From Phoronis australis (lineage: Eukaryota > Phoronida > Phoronidae): a stretch of DNA of 64,000 bases. Below, in pieces: positions 24,168 to 38,200 of this stretch. The translations under genes were made by a program, and so were the position numbers. The stretch covers positions 1,233,609 to 1,297,608 of the forward strand of contig NMRA01000041.1 of the NCBI GenBank assembly GCA_002633005.1. Reading direction: 5' to 3'. The notes under the pieces were generated by a model, which did not search any database, was not told the origin of the DNA, and was given only the letters and a program-made list of their open reading frames with translations. Within the stretch, counting starts at the first letter, position 1. The number at the start of each line of letters is the position of its first letter.

Positions 24168-27100
24168 TGGAAATTTACGCTAGCCAGGTGATAGAAATCC
24201 AACCAGTCGGACAAACATTTTCGCCTCGCGAGGCAAAACCCTCTCGAATCATTTTCCGCAAGACCTGAGTAAGGGAGAGCTGACCTTATTTTCGTTGGAG
24301 GCGCGACTAATTTTCGGTCTGCGCTCACATTAGAGTGATGTACATGTGTAGGACCCTAGAAAATGTCCCAATTTTGGACAACTTCGAAACATCGTATCTC
24401 AGAAATGACTGATCAGATTCACATAAGAATCAGATACCATGCTTTGTACAAGTAAAAGGCTATCAAAATATGACTTGCATGGTTTCTATTAAAAGATTTT
24501 CAAGTTCTTGCATAAACGATAATTTTAGAAATAAACTGTAACAGCTTCGTATTATTCAACATTTACGTCATACGAATTTTGGTAGTATTATTGATCCCGT
24601 TGTTTTGCTATGAAGGCAACTTTCTTTTTTGACAAAATGTCCTAAAAAGCAAGGTCACGTGACTTAATTTATGGCAGATTGGTATAAAGTCAACAATTTC
24701 TAAGGATTTTTTACTTTCAGAAAATAAATACTTTTGTTGAGTTAAATTCTGTAGTTTTGTAGAAATTCGGATAAATGCACCCAGACGTAAAGATAAGGTC
24801 CAGCATAACCTTAAAACACAAATCCTCTCCACAGGAGTCAATGACTCGCGTAAGTGCCCTTTTTGAGAATCAAGTACCATACGTAACTCTTGCTTGCCTT
24901 TACACGCGTTACGGTAAAGACTAAAAGCTGGCAATATTTACCCTCGTAATAAGGCGACGTCTTATCCGCATAGGAGACAGCATACCAGTAAGTGCATGTC
25001 GATGCACTGCTTTGCGGAAAATCAGATTAAATAAATCTTTCTGTTTGCGTTTTGGACGTTGGATATGTCTGGCTTTATTTTCTCCAAAAAGATAAATTAT
25101 GACACTGACGCTCTTCCTATTTCCTGTATAAAGGTGAAAACACAGATCCGATGCGTAGGAATGTTATTACTGCGGATGTGTTTTGACTCACCAATAGTTT
25201 GTAGATTATACCCCGGTTTTACTTTCCATGTTTCACGTGTTTACTATTCTCAGCCTGGGCGTATTTAAAGTTGCATTTCGCCCTGTTAAGCTGGCCAGAC
25301 AATGAAAATTGAATTTAACTCTCATAACATCTGTCTTATAATAGTCCTTACACAAATAGAATTCTATTTCGGTTACTAACTCAAGTCACAAGTAATGCAT
25401 CCACGCGCCATTTTTGAGTTTATAAATCTCAGTGTTAGCAAACCTTAATAAACTCTGAAGTGTGAGTGAGTCGCCAATGGTTTCGAAGTTCTTGTTGGAA
25501 CGAAAATGGAATTCTGGTACGGTAGATGATTTTACACAACCAATGTTATGACAGTGAAAGGCCTAGTTCCGTTATTGGCTTCAACCTCGTTTAAGGGGAC
25601 AACATACAGCTTTAAGAAAACGCCTAACATTTACAACCATGGTACCCCATTTGATCATCCACTCCCACCACGTAACCGTTTAGGCAACCATTCATTGACC
25701 GGGTACTGCCCGCTCGAGTTGTATTCTATTCCAGGTGACTACCTAAGAGCAATGAGTGAATATGGTATCGTACTTAGCAGAATGGGACAGTTGTAGACAG
25801 ATAGTTGGCAACCAGGGATATTAAGAAAAAATGCTGTTGTTCGATGGTCGATCGGGATTGCTTTAAGCACTCAGCAACCGTGAGTCCGTAAGCAACCTGC
25901 TGTCTTGGCGACTTGACACATTTGTGTGTGTGTACATGTAGTTAAAACTGCAGCGCTGCAGAGATTTTCATGTGTCAAGTTATAACTCAGACACAAGACT
26001 TCCATGGCTAAATTCATTAAAAGTTCCTATCTGATTTGATTCCCAGTGAAAAGATTCAGTTAAGGTTGAAATTTGTGAAAAGGGCCCATTTTTTAAAATA
26101 CAATGCAACTCTAAAGAGTGCTTTCTTGTTCTATTATGTAAATGCAATACAAAGGATCGATTCTTCAATTTAATTCAATACATCAGCATTTTTGTTGGCA
26201 TAAAAGCTCTTACAGAAGGACCACGTGACAGAATAAGGCCCCGAGAAGGTGACTTTTCATAGAAGCTTCCAGCAAACAGCCCCGTGTTCATCATGCTTAC
26301 TCTCCAAAAATGTAGTGTTTTATTTTGCCGACTTTCTAAAAGTGAAGTTGGGAATACGGATTTCCCTGAGGCACACCCCGCCATGGTAGCCGAGTATACG
26401 TAACCTCCTGGTGTGTCCTTACTGTTCTCTGTAAAGGCACTTTCACAATAAATGGTTGCAATTATAAATTTGGTGAAATATCCAAGATCATCATGTAGTT
26501 AGGAACTGCATGGCTACTACCTTCAAATGTTAAAATATTTTGTATTTTGAACTGGCGCTTACACGATTCTCAGCAATATAAATGTGTATAAAACCTGTGC
26601 AACTATTAGGATTATTGTAAGTATCATGTTTAACCTTCTCATTTCCTTTTGTTGTGAGGTCAATTCTGTGTCAGTTAAAAGGTCGGACACAGGTGACCAA
26701 CGATTAAAAAGCCGTAGTATTGTTTTGACCACTTTCCAGGTTAAATAAACTGCACTTCCATTTATTTGGCAACGGGCGTAAGAAATTCATTTGAAAGAAG
26801 ATTAATCTCATTTCGCACAGCAGTGTAAAAAGTTAAAACCTATCGGGAACAGCCGTGACGTATATTTTGATAAGTTTCAACAATGGCGAGCTCAGCTAAT
26901 AGAAGTGGATGAAATAACTTGTTTTCCATGTTTCTCGAATGTGACGCAAACTCCAGCGTGACGTTCAAATCCAAGGCGCCAGCCTTTACAAACTGGAAAA
27001 AAATCTGTTTTGTGAAATCTCATGTTCGTACTGACCATTTTATTTTATATTGCATTCTAAGTGCAATATCTTATCAGATTCCGTAGAGTGGACCACTTGA

Positions 27101-29210
27101 CGTATCTCACACCTGTGCAAAGGAATTTAATTGACCGCTTAATGATTTATGAACGTTGATATTAATAAAGTTTAACGATCTCGGTAACCCCGACAGGTCA
27201 CCGAGTGATACAGGTTCAGGAATGTGCATAAACATTCAGTTGATCGTTTTCCTGATTTCGTGTTTTAAGCATCTCAATAACGTGATCATTTTATTGCCTC
27301 GAGAATGTAGGTTTAGACTTGGGATCAACAACAGGATTTTTCCTTTGCTCCTTATGTCGTCAACACGCACTTCTCAGTACTCACTTAAAGCGACCTTATC
27401 GGCGAGAAAAGAAAGTTTCTGAGACCAGTCTCCTCGCAGAAGCGAACCTGTAACCTCCACTGCCGCTGTCTTACACGCAAAAGATAGTCTTTGCTGGCAA
27501 AGTTAAATCCCGCCCGATGGTGACATAGTACGTTTTATCTTATTCAAGTGCTAAAGACTGGGACCTTGGTTTCAGTGAATGTTTAACGAGCGTTAGCGAT
27601 TTGTATTAAATTGCATAAAAACAACGGAACTTGTTGTTTTTAGCTCTGGTCAAAGATAAAACTCCAAGAAGTATATGACATCCAACAGTAGTCCTAAAAA
27701 TCCGTTTTCCTCCGTGAATCCGTTAATGTGCCTTTTCGAATAGCAGTTATCGAATTGTTGAAATGATTATAACCAAAGTCAATTTCACGGCAATAACAAA
27801 CGATAAACTGACGTACTATACAAATATAAGTATTATTGTGGTTAAATGTCAAAGAATACTGTCCGCTCATTTCCAAGAGTTTTGATCAAAGTTAATTTCA
27901 CACTTGGACTGTTGTACAGATCCACAAAACGGATCTTTTATGTTCGTATATTAGCGAATCAAGTAACTGACAGCTAAGTCAACTGGTCTTCTTCCCAGTA
28001 AAAGGATCGAATCATTGAAATCCCCCAAGAGTGAACAGGGCAGATAGATATTATGATACCTTTAGCAGAAACTTCGTATTTCGCCACCATGGACAGTTCA
28101 GTATGCTGCAAATATAACCGATCACACTAAATTCATAATGTTCCAGTTGTCGAAGATCCTGGCCTTGTAAGGAATTACTCATAAGCCAAAAAAAACAACC
28201 AATAGAGGAAACACAAATTAAATAACGTGGCATCGTAATCATCGTCGAGAAACGTGGTTATTTTGAATACCTCAGCGGTCGCAGTCCAACTATTGTTTGG
28301 CAGCAATATTGAGAACACGTACCACACTATTTGTAAAGACACTGGCCTTGGTTTCAGTAAAATGTCAGGGCTGCAGACAACGGTGATGATTGACAGTTTT
28401 GTAATAAAACCACTACAAACGCGGATTGCGTTGTTGTATAGATCCGTTCAAAGTTTATCACTTCAAGAAGTCTACCCTATCCAAAAAATAATCTCAAGCA
28501 ATAAATGAGTTTTGAGGCCGTCTTTTAAATTTTGTGCAGATCTTCTGCAACCATAATAATTTAGTGACTTGAATTGCGCTTACCGCGGTCGATAAGAGGG
28601 GTAGGAACTAACACACGAGAAAATCTATTGACAGAGTTAAGAATGCATTGTAAACCAAGTCGTTTGGAAATATCTTGTCACAAACACTCTTTAGACCCGG
28701 GTATACAACACTTTAGAAGGAATTTCAAAAAGTCTAAACGATATCCTGCTGCGTAGCCTCTTATGCCGAGTAAACTGAACAGTTGAACAGCAGGCTACGC
28801 TGAGTCAATGGTATTTATGGTCATCAACTTAAGATTCAATATTTAAAACGTACATAAAACTCACTAACCTTAAATCGAACAGCAATGGTCCTGCGGAGTA
28901 CATACTTCCCCTATGCACGCTTGTCATGATGTGATTCAAGTTGCAATAGGTATAGGCCAATATTAGACGACTTATCCGACTTATCGTCTTATGGTTAGAT
29001 GAACAGCATTCATGTTTTCTCAAGGATATAGTAACTAGGATCAAGTTACCTGAAACCTATTGTTTCCCCCTGTATACATTTGCTTTTTTCCACGTGACTC
29101 CTAGTCTGGCCTCACGCCTTCACAATACAAGCTGTCTTAACTAACATGACGGAAAGAATCTACCTGCTAAATGTTTGTATATTTCTATTTTATTACCTCA
29201 TAATGAAGCA
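24168..29210. other. Intergenic, no gene recognised
   Basis: Reading frames here are short and show no family resemblance. A weakly conserved direct duplication is visible: a word like AAAGAC-TGG-CCTTGGTTTCAGT near 27.55 kb recurs near 28.34 kb, and GTTGTA-AGATCC near 27.91 kb recurs near 28.43 kb. Its nature is unknown. Confidence 0.35.
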
Positions 29211-29214
29211 GGTG

Positions 29215-29380
29215 TACGGCTGGGTCCGGTAGACGCGAGAACCTCGCGAAAACACGAGATTACGCAAGCCGTCGTCAGATGAGATCGTCATGCATTAAAA
29301 ACGAATTAAGCACGTGATCACGCGAGCTTTTGGGTTCTCGAGACTCCCGCGTCTTCGGGCGGAATCCAACCCAAATCAGA
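29215..29380. mobile_element. Possible CG-rich inverted-repeat element
   Basis: A left segment with GTAGACGCGAGAACCTCGCG is matched, inverted and with gaps, by a right segment reading AGACGCGGGAGTCTCGAGAA. The block is richer in CG than the surrounding AT-rich DNA. The ends are not exact. Confidence 0.35.
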
Positions 29381-30308
29381 GAACGTCATTTGCAGGCAAT
29401 GACGTACGTCGGGTACGGGGTCGTCGAGTACACCGGTATCTGTGAACTCGCAAAGCTAACAATAACAAAGAACTACCTTTATTTTCTTACCGAATGAATA
29501 CCGCATTTTCTTAAAAAATATTGATTTTTGTGCTCACACAGTTTTTCTTCCAAAAATAGCATGGGAAACGAAAACTCCATCGATCAATTCTTATCACACG
29601 TTCTATCAACACACGTCTATGAACTGCTAGTGTCGTCTAAGAAAAATACATGTTCCTTGTTGCCTGTATGCTCTTTTCTTCGATGTATCTTTTAAAACCA
29701 ATCGTGCGAACTATGACCAGGCATCTAAGTTGGTATAGCGTGTTGCTATTGTGATTCATAATCTAAATTGGTTGGGAAATCAACCAAACAAGTACCATAT
29801 GCTCAGAATCCTCTGATGCCATGTCCTATCTTACTGTAAGCCTATTCTAAAGTTGGACTAATGAAGTATTTTTCAAGCATCACGCTAGAAAATTGCTTTT
29901 CGTTGAGATCAAAACGCCCATTTTTGGTGAAACTTTCAAGCATATTTCAGAAGCTAGCTTGATTTGTTTCACGGAATAGTATTTACTAACATCCTAATTT
30001 ATTGTTTCAACGTTACATTTTAATGTGAAACCCATGCACGTAGCCAGAGTTATATCGGGTACGAAAAATATTCTTCTGTGTCTTAAAACAGATTCCTCCA
30101 AAGTGAAATAACATTACGTTGCTGTCACTAACTGAAGTTTGGAATATTACATATAAGTACTTGAAGAAAGAACACCGATGAATGGCTATGGGAGGCTTGG
30201 AGGTACAAAAACGCAATTTTCTTATTTAATGGGAGGTTTGGAAATCCATCGCTTAGTACTCCTTAATGGGCGCCACCCCAAAAAGAAACGTGCTACACGA
30301 GAGACCTT

Positions 30309-30456
30309 GGCCCGGTTGCATAAAATTTCAAAATTATCCGCTGGATAAGTTTGCTTGTTGCGTGACGACAGGTGCATTGTTCAACATTAACAACGTGGCG
30401 CGTGATAATGCGACGTCATTGTTGCTTTTCGGCGTATAACTTTTATGCAACTGGGC
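30309..30456. mobile_element. Small MITE with 17-bp terminal inverted repeats
   Basis: The left end GGCCCGGTTGCATAAAA is the inverse of the right end with one mismatch (right end read inverted: GGCCCAGTTGCATAAAA). The element is 148 bp with no coding capacity. The target duplication is not clear. Confidence 0.65.
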
Positions 30457-33400
30457 CCTGATTCACTAAAAGCGAAATTATTGTTGAATAGGAAAGACTT
30501 AATCAGAACTGTCAAGCATTAAAATCCAATGTGTTTTTGTGATTGTACGTGCATTGCTAATCACCACACGCCATTATTTGCCGGACAATCGCTGAAATGA
30601 TGGCCAGTGACTTCAAGCGCTGAGTGAGATCTAGTTCAGTAAGCAATAAGTGCTTGGCTGCAAAGCGAGAAATTCAGGCGATGATATAGAATTTGAAGAA
30701 TATGATGAACAATTTAATTGGTGCTACTTATTTTTGTGAAAAAAATGAAGAAATGAAATTCCACTTGTTCGCCATGTTGTGCCTAAACTGTGCAATTTTG
30801 CCCTTCTAGCTACTATTTCACACCTGTTGCGCATTCACAAAACAAGGCGAGGCAATGATTGAATGCAGTTTTGAGAATATCGGTGATCTCCGATGCATTT
30901 ATTTACAACATTGGGGTGCCAATAGTGCAATTCCAATCCCGTTGACTTAGTAACTGGGAAACATCACTTCATAGTTACAACTTGCAAGCTTCTACGTCGC
31001 ACTGCATTCAGTCGATATGGTGCTTTACCTCTTCTCAAGTTGAAACCAGATGATTATCGATTTGAAATAGTTTTAGCCACTAGATGGTAAAACATGGTGA
31101 AAAATATTGACGAAATAATAGTCACGTATTTTTGTCATTTGGACGAAAAATCCGATCGCAGGAGCTACTATGTCTAAATTTGGGTCTAAGACTATAACCG
31201 ATTTCGTTATTCAGAAATTTCATTCTTAGCTAAGACAGTACTCTTACTGAAATTAGCCCGATTTCGGTCCAAAAGTTAAGACCGAGAAGTTTCCTGAATT
31301 GGACTCCTGTAGGTACACATAACAATGAAAAGACCGTGACAGGCATATTTTATTTCGATAACATCACACTGGGTTGAGTGCAATGCCGTGACTTTGGCAC
31401 ATGCACACTGATTTATGAAGTGTTTTACAAGAGTCGAACTTTTCGGTCATACTCATGACACAGTAGATACGCCAATGAATTTTCATGAACACCGCTCTAT
31501 ATCTCCACACAGGCATGATTTTAAGAGAAATTCGATACTCACCGTTACGAGACATAGCTGCTGTCTGGGATCGAATTTACTGTTTCCGTTCCATAAACGA
31601 AGATTTTTGTTTGAAGTCCTTGAGGGTAATGTCGTAGGTCGTACGAAACGAAGCTCAACTTAGTTAGCTTGTTGTGAAATTCCCGTGTCATTGATACATT
31701 TTTGCCTCTTGTTACAACCATCGAAATTTCTAAGTATTCTAGATAACGATAGTTTTATCAATACGAAGAAGAACTGTCACAAACTGTGAAAAGAAATAAA
31801 CAAAGCCAAAAAGTACCTAATATAGACCTTGGACGTCACACGTGAAGTATACTGCATTATATTGCAATAACTATTTCAACATTGATTTATTTATGGAAAT
31901 TTGCCGAATTTTTCTTCCTTGTGAAACAACGCAAACTTATTTAATTATTAAGCTGTGCAAATTGATCCAGTTGCCCCTAACCCTAAAGCGCCGATGCTAT
32001 GTACCGTCTAGTACCCTGGGAGAACAAGCTTAATTAATTTCGCGATAACGACTTGGATACAAAGATAAACGACACTTCTACTAATTTAAAAATGAGGCTC
32101 GATTGCAGTTCAACAGTAGATTGTTAACATAAGAAAAAGCTTGAACACGCAATTGATTACTAAGCGATAACAGAGCATGATACGCATTTGAAAAACGTGG
32201 ATGCATGCCCTTTGAGAGGTAATGATTTTGTTGGCGGGTTTTAAAGGGTTCCCGCCGAGCTACGCTTTACTTTTTGAGATGTTTTTGCGAAGAGTAAAAC
32301 TAGCCTAAAGTGTAACTGAATCACAGAATATATTAGAAATTTTGAATTTTATCAAATGTAAAATCCGTTGTTGCCCATTACTGCACTGAATGGGCAAAAT
32401 AGCACATACCGTCAGGTGTCGCCCTCTGGACGTGGTCTTAGATCTCCGCCATTGCTGAGAGTAACTTTTAGGGCTGACGTTGTGTCGAGATGTGTAAAGT
32501 ATTTTATTGGCACCCCGACCTGTAGTGTACACCGTTGGGGTTGGCCGACGGGAAGACACCAATACAGACCTCAAGCAACTGAAAGCTTAATATCACAACG
32601 CGACAGGTGTGATTATGAGAATAACATCATTCTGGTTTGTGCCAACGATAATTTGGCACAACTGACTCATTTTCCTAATCATCGCGAAACAGGATATGTC
32701 AGCCTAGCTAGTTTTCCAATATGCATAGAATGAGTTGATAGATTACGACATTTCAATGACACCTAGTGTTCAAGTTATGAATTACCGCTTCCAGTAATTT
32801 GATGTTCTGTCCCATATAGTAAATAACTATTGTGTGTTTCTCAGCGTGTCGTGTGGAGAGGCCGATTGACGACCAGGGAGTTATCCATGCAGACAATAAG
32901 AAATGCACAAATACCAAAATTATTGCCATAATATTGTTGCATAATCTATTGATGACAGCGACAAATTTGATTGAGTTCTTGCGTCAATGGCACTATATAA
33001 AACTCCCAAGAGTCGTCTCATGGTTAATACTTCAACTAAAAAGTACAGAATCGCCTCAAAAGGTGATAAAGAGTTATGGTGAATGACCTCAGGTTGATAT
33101 GAAAAAGTCTTCTCGAGTTGAATGCTTAATCCGACAGATTTCGTCGACATCGAAAAGATTGTGAACTTTGCTGTTTACGTCGAAGCACCTCAAGTTTCGG
33201 GTTTAGTTAAATAGGGACTAATAGGCGTTGAGCAGCAGGACACAGAAGGCTTATGAACCACTTCTGAGACCGCTTTGGGGAGCAATCGTGTTTTCGTGTT
33301 TTGGATATCATAAATCATTATGTCTCATGAAAGCAAAAGCAGCGCCGTGTTAAAATTTACACATTGCCAAGATGAGTTTTAAATTTGGCTAATTCTGATA

Positions 33401-34300
33401 ACTGGCCTTGGGTTAGAATATAATTAAAAGTTTTGTGACATTCGCTGTCCATATGAGGTGATATTGCACATATTTTCGATCATTAAATTGCAACTTAAAA
33501 GCAAGTTTCTGAATTTATGAGCTTCACCTGGTGGTGAAACTTTGAACTATCAAATAAAAACAGTTAATGTTGTTATTGAAGTTGTAAAAAGATCATATTA
33601 CGAAATTGGCAATGCCCGAAATTAACGTGATAACAAATTTACAAATACTGCATAGGTATACTTGGAAAGCATTTGGTTTTCCGAAAAAACAGTAAATTTA
33701 CACGAGGTATTTCGCTATTTGAATTCCACACCTTTTATACCAGTCCTTAGTTAAGAAAGTCTTACCAATCTAATATTTAACCAAATTAATTAAACACTAA
33801 CATTTCAAAAGGAAACCCAGTCTTACTTTTTATGAAATTAGAGAAATTAAGGACGCTTGCAGTGTTGATCATCCTAAAAGAAAACTCCCGAATTTTAGAA
33901 TGCCCGCGCTTATTACAATGTTCATTTGACTTTGTTTAAAGGCAAAACCTATTTTCTGAAGAGAAATGGGTTACAGTGGCAAAACTAAATAAAAAGGAGC
34001 TAGTCAGATCACTAAATATCCAGCTTGTTTATACTTCCGTCCAATTACTTCTCAGGCTATGCTACCTCAGAGATTTTACCCTTCTCGATGTTCCTCCACC
34101 GCCGTGTCTTGTCGACTTGGTGACCCCGGGAGCCAAAGTTGCCAAGCCTGGTAATCCCCACCACTTAATTCAGAGCCAGCACGAATTCTCAGTGTGCATC
34201 ATGTCAATCGCCTCAAATGTGCAAAAAACGACACTTTCCAAAGAGGGAGGGTGTGAATTGAACTGTGTAGCCATCTGAGGGCACTTTTTGATAAACAGGA
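30457..34300. other. Intergenic, no confident gene
   Basis: No recognised protein is found. Two weak gene-start hints on the minus strand lie here: a short ATG segment with a perfect donor at 31543-31555, and a segment around 32408-32480 ending in a GTATGT donor. Both are described among the findings and are not called as genes. Confidence 0.35.
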
Positions 34301-34322
34301 TCAACGCAAAATTAAAATAAGT

Positions 34323-34405
34323 TTTCGCCAGGAGAAGACTGGGACTCGAACCCACTACATGAGTAAAGGAAGTGGGCACTTATGCCACTAGGCCGCGCTG
34401 CCAAA
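34323..34405 (-). repeat. tRNA-like sequence, probably SINE or tRNA pseudogene
   Basis: The minus strand reads GGCAGCGCGGCCTAGTGGCA (A-box region) and 30-40 bases later GTGGGTTCGAGTCCCAG (a good B box and T arm). The 5' end GGCAGCG has no matching 3' strand, so the acceptor stem is absent. It is therefore a SINE head or decayed tRNA and not a functional tRNA gene. Confidence 0.5.
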
Positions 34406-35066
34406 ACACTGAAAAGGTCAACATTAATGTTCAAAAAGTATTAAATCTATCTTTCAAGAGGTGTTCTTAATTAGAATATACTTAATAAATTGACAAAAGT
34501 GTACAAGAGTGTGTGGAATGGAATAAAATATGATGGATGGTAATGATGACATTTTGTGTGCATGTTTTTATTACGGTAGAATGTCAAGAGTGTGCGGAAT
34601 TGAAAGAAAAAACAGTGTATTTTGTGATCAAGTCAAATAAGTAGCGATCATTGATTAAACAGTAGAAAGTTTTACTCAAACTAAGTCACGATAAATCATT
34701 GTTAAGAAAACGACTTCATGCATCATACTCAGGTAAAAATATTCAGTGATGCGTTCATTGTTTGTAACGGATATCGACAGAACTGGAAATCTGAAGATTT
34801 CTCTAATATAAATCTTTTTTGATCACCATTCACTTCTGTTAATGTATTATGGCATTATTGGAAACCTTCTCAATTTCTAAGCTCACGATTGGCTAACAAG
34901 GCAGCGTACAGCGCCACCTCTTTTCAAATAAATACAGTAGGAGAATCTACAAACGTACTTTTTACAAAAACTGTTACCGAAAATGAGGTACTTTTGAACA
35001 TTAAATGTTTGAAGAAATATCTAGCCAGACGGGAAAATAAAATTGCCCTCCTGACATGGTCATGGG

Positions 35067-35192
35067 TTAAAAAGTTTGGAGATACGGCCCGCGCCGTGTA
35101 AGGTCTTTTGACAAATTACTAAAATCTGCCGCTGGCATGCCACCGTCATCTACAGTCCGAAGGCGGTAAGCGTCGATAGACGAGGCAGCCAT
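35067..35192 (-). CDS. Candidate first exon of an unrecognised gene
   Basis: An ATG in excellent context (gatcagATGG) opens MAASSIDAYRLRTVDDGGMP and runs to a stop at 35067. A possible donor (GTAATT) lies within the frame after about 24 codons. The segment is richer in CG than its surroundings, as 5' exons often are. The protein is not recognised, and no downstream exon could be joined. It could also be a chance open frame. Confidence 0.25.
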   Translation of the reverse strand: MAASSIDAYRLRTVDDGGMPAADFSNLSKDLTRRGPYLQTF

Positions 35193-35259
35193 CTGATCGG
35201 ATTTATTGACACCAATGAGAGTCGGTCGTTGTGTAATAATCAAACACACGTTTCGCTCG

Positions 35260-38200
35260 AAATCAATTTTCAGGAAGAGGATATATAGGACTTAACGTTC
35301 ACCTTAACAATCAAAAAGGAAAGACAAAGGCTACAGATCGGGGTTCGGAAATGGTTAGAGATTTTAGAATACTTGAAATATCCACAACATTATTGTAATT
35401 TGAACTATGGAACAGCCGTTCTGCCGGATCACCTGACCCTCCCCCCCGCCCCCCTCATGGACCAACCGGTGCTTTTATTTTTTCAAAAAGCAGCCGACAA
35501 CATTAAAAGTGGTAAAATTATCGGATGCACACAGCTAGGATGTCTGCAACAGGATCAAAAGGAATTTCAAAATCTGGCAATCATCATATCTTGTCATGGC
35601 GTCAGAATCGTAGAGAGATTTAAAGCTTATTTTGAAATGAGGACCCGCTGTCACGAATTGGATAGATGTTGGGTAAATTTGTGACGCGACCTCCTCCACT
35701 AGAGATCAAGTAGGTCACGCGCTAGAGGTGCTGATAACTTAAGATAGGACTTGAACAGACCGTCAGGAAGGGCATGAACTTAGCAGGTTCATAAAACTGG
35801 TGCCTCAAGCGAAAATCACTCAGCTGAGAACTGACGTAGCTCACGCCCAAAACATGATAACAATTAAATGAATACGGCTGCAGTTCATTCAATTATAACG
35901 CCTTGTCGCTTCATTTTGCTATTTGTATATGTTGAGCTCCGCAACTTTCACTTACTGCAGCAATGAAAGCTCCTACATCACCGACTGTACCAAACCTAAC
36001 ACTACGTGAATCTTGTTACTCAGTATGAGAACTCTCCGTGTGTCGCGGGAAGACTCAATTAATTCGTGAGTTGTAACCCAACGGAACAAAAGTGTCCTTC
36101 TCGGTGAACTTTCTCTATCATGATTCTAATTGTTGAGTTGCACTCGCCAGACTGAGTAGCTTAACCAGCCAGCGGCATGAAATTGCCCGTTTCAAAAACA
36201 CGTCACGTTGAAAAAAGCACGTTGTACTCGTTCTCTCGAGTGCTGTCTAGTTGGTAGTTTTACAGTTATCATTTGTAATCATTTATTGTCATGGGATTCG
36301 TATTGTTCTCTCCTGTACCGCGCCGGAAGTGTGAATTGATAATTCATGAATTCTTCGTAATTTATCGAAACGTCACATTAATTATGGTATGACTGTGGTT
36401 GGCGAACTTAATAACGTTTTCTGACTATGCAGAGCGTAATTCTTAACAATGAAAAAGTTCGTTATTCAAGGACGCAGGGCATTATCTTCTGCTAAAGTCC
36501 CATGACGGAGGACGTAACTTATCTTAACACGTGTTTATGAGTTGTGATCAGGAAACTGAGACAAATGTTAATTAACTCGTTTAAAATACTGGATTCCCGT
36601 GGCAGATATCCACATAAACAAATTAGTGTCCACCTACCTTGATACTGTCAGAAGTCACTCAGTGCAAGTCAGCCACAGTATTTCCCTACCGATGTTTCTA
36701 CACATATCCGCAAGCCTGCTTTCTAATTAATAACACATCGATCCGCATTTTGTCAGTCTCTGTTCACGCCCGACTATCAAACGATCCAAATATTATAATC
36801 GATTAAACAAGAGCCTCGTAAATTGCTAATGGCGCCGTCTAGTAGATGTGTGGCGAACTACAGGTACTGTGGAAGCGGAGACTATTCTTCAGTGCAGGGC
36901 TTTCGATCGGTTACTTCAGTCGAAAAACGAAAATCAATAAAACACGCATCAAAATAGATAAGTTTAAGAACATAGTTCAATCCGATAATCTATTGTTTTG
37001 TATCTAAACCAATGATGTTTTCAGCTGGTTTACGCCCTAAATGAACTACACTTGTATTGTACATTATTCATTAACATCATATAAGAGAGCACAATGTCAC
37101 AATATTAGTGTACATATTTAACAGCTGAAGTCAGTGACCTTTTGGGAATAACAACCTCTGAGCGTTGCCTTTAATAAAACCGCAAATTTTCCTGTGTACT
37201 GTGTGTTCAGCCAAGAGAAACGACTGATCAGTCATATTTTGATGTGAGTGAGGTATTGACAAGGTTGGTGTTCATTTCATTGATTTTATTGGTTAGAAAA
37301 GTGATTTTCTGAAATTAGTCCCAAGGCGCAACCGAACCCGCAATCTCGATCGCAGTCTAACACCCTGTTGGCGAACCTTTTCGACACGTCTGTTTACTTA
37401 GGAAAATATTTACAAAAATACTGATTTTAACTCAGTAAAAGTTTATATTTTCTGAAAATGGAAAGTCTGTAGATATGGATTTTGGATTGTTTACCATTCT
37501 TTGGGTCACTTGACCATGCCTTTTATTAAAATTTGTCGAAAAAGAAATTTGCGTTGATAGCAAGACAGCGGCACCCGAATAATATGACGGAATTTCATTT
37601 TATAGAAATGTTCAAGAGGAAATCTCAAAAATTCGGTTACAGTTTTCCGATTTATAGATTTGTTTTCGTTTTATACTACGTTTGTGTTTTATCGTAAAAA
37701 TCACAAAAGTCGTATTTTTGTAGATCCTCATACGATGAACGAAAAGTTTTAAAAACCATCCCTGACAGCCTTGTAGAAGACTGCTTAAAGAATAGTTTCA
37801 TGTGAACCTGATCAGCCATTTGTGGGAGTTGATGCTGCGAGGTTCGACAAATTTTTCTACGGTTCCTAATAAACTTAAATGGTGTTATCACTTTAAGTGC
37901 GTATAACATGTTTCTGAAAATATGGTGGCAGACGACACCGAGAATTTGTAATAAAACACAATGAATTTTGTTGTTAATAGCTGTGATCAATCGGTCTATC
38001 TCTTCCGACAAAAATCGCACTGAAAAATGTGTTTTAGACGTAAAACCGAGTAGGCGTCATGAAAAATTGGGCACTGATATACCTAGCCGTTCTGATCACT
38101 CTTAAAATGTCCATGTCTGGAATCACATTTTTCCATTGTAAGGAAATATGACGGAAATCAATTTCATCATATGAGTAAACGTCTTTCATTAGGTTGCGGA

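Noticed and set aside
34323-34405. Functional tRNA gene
   Set aside because: Good A and B boxes, but the acceptor stem cannot pair; kept as a tRNA-like repeat.
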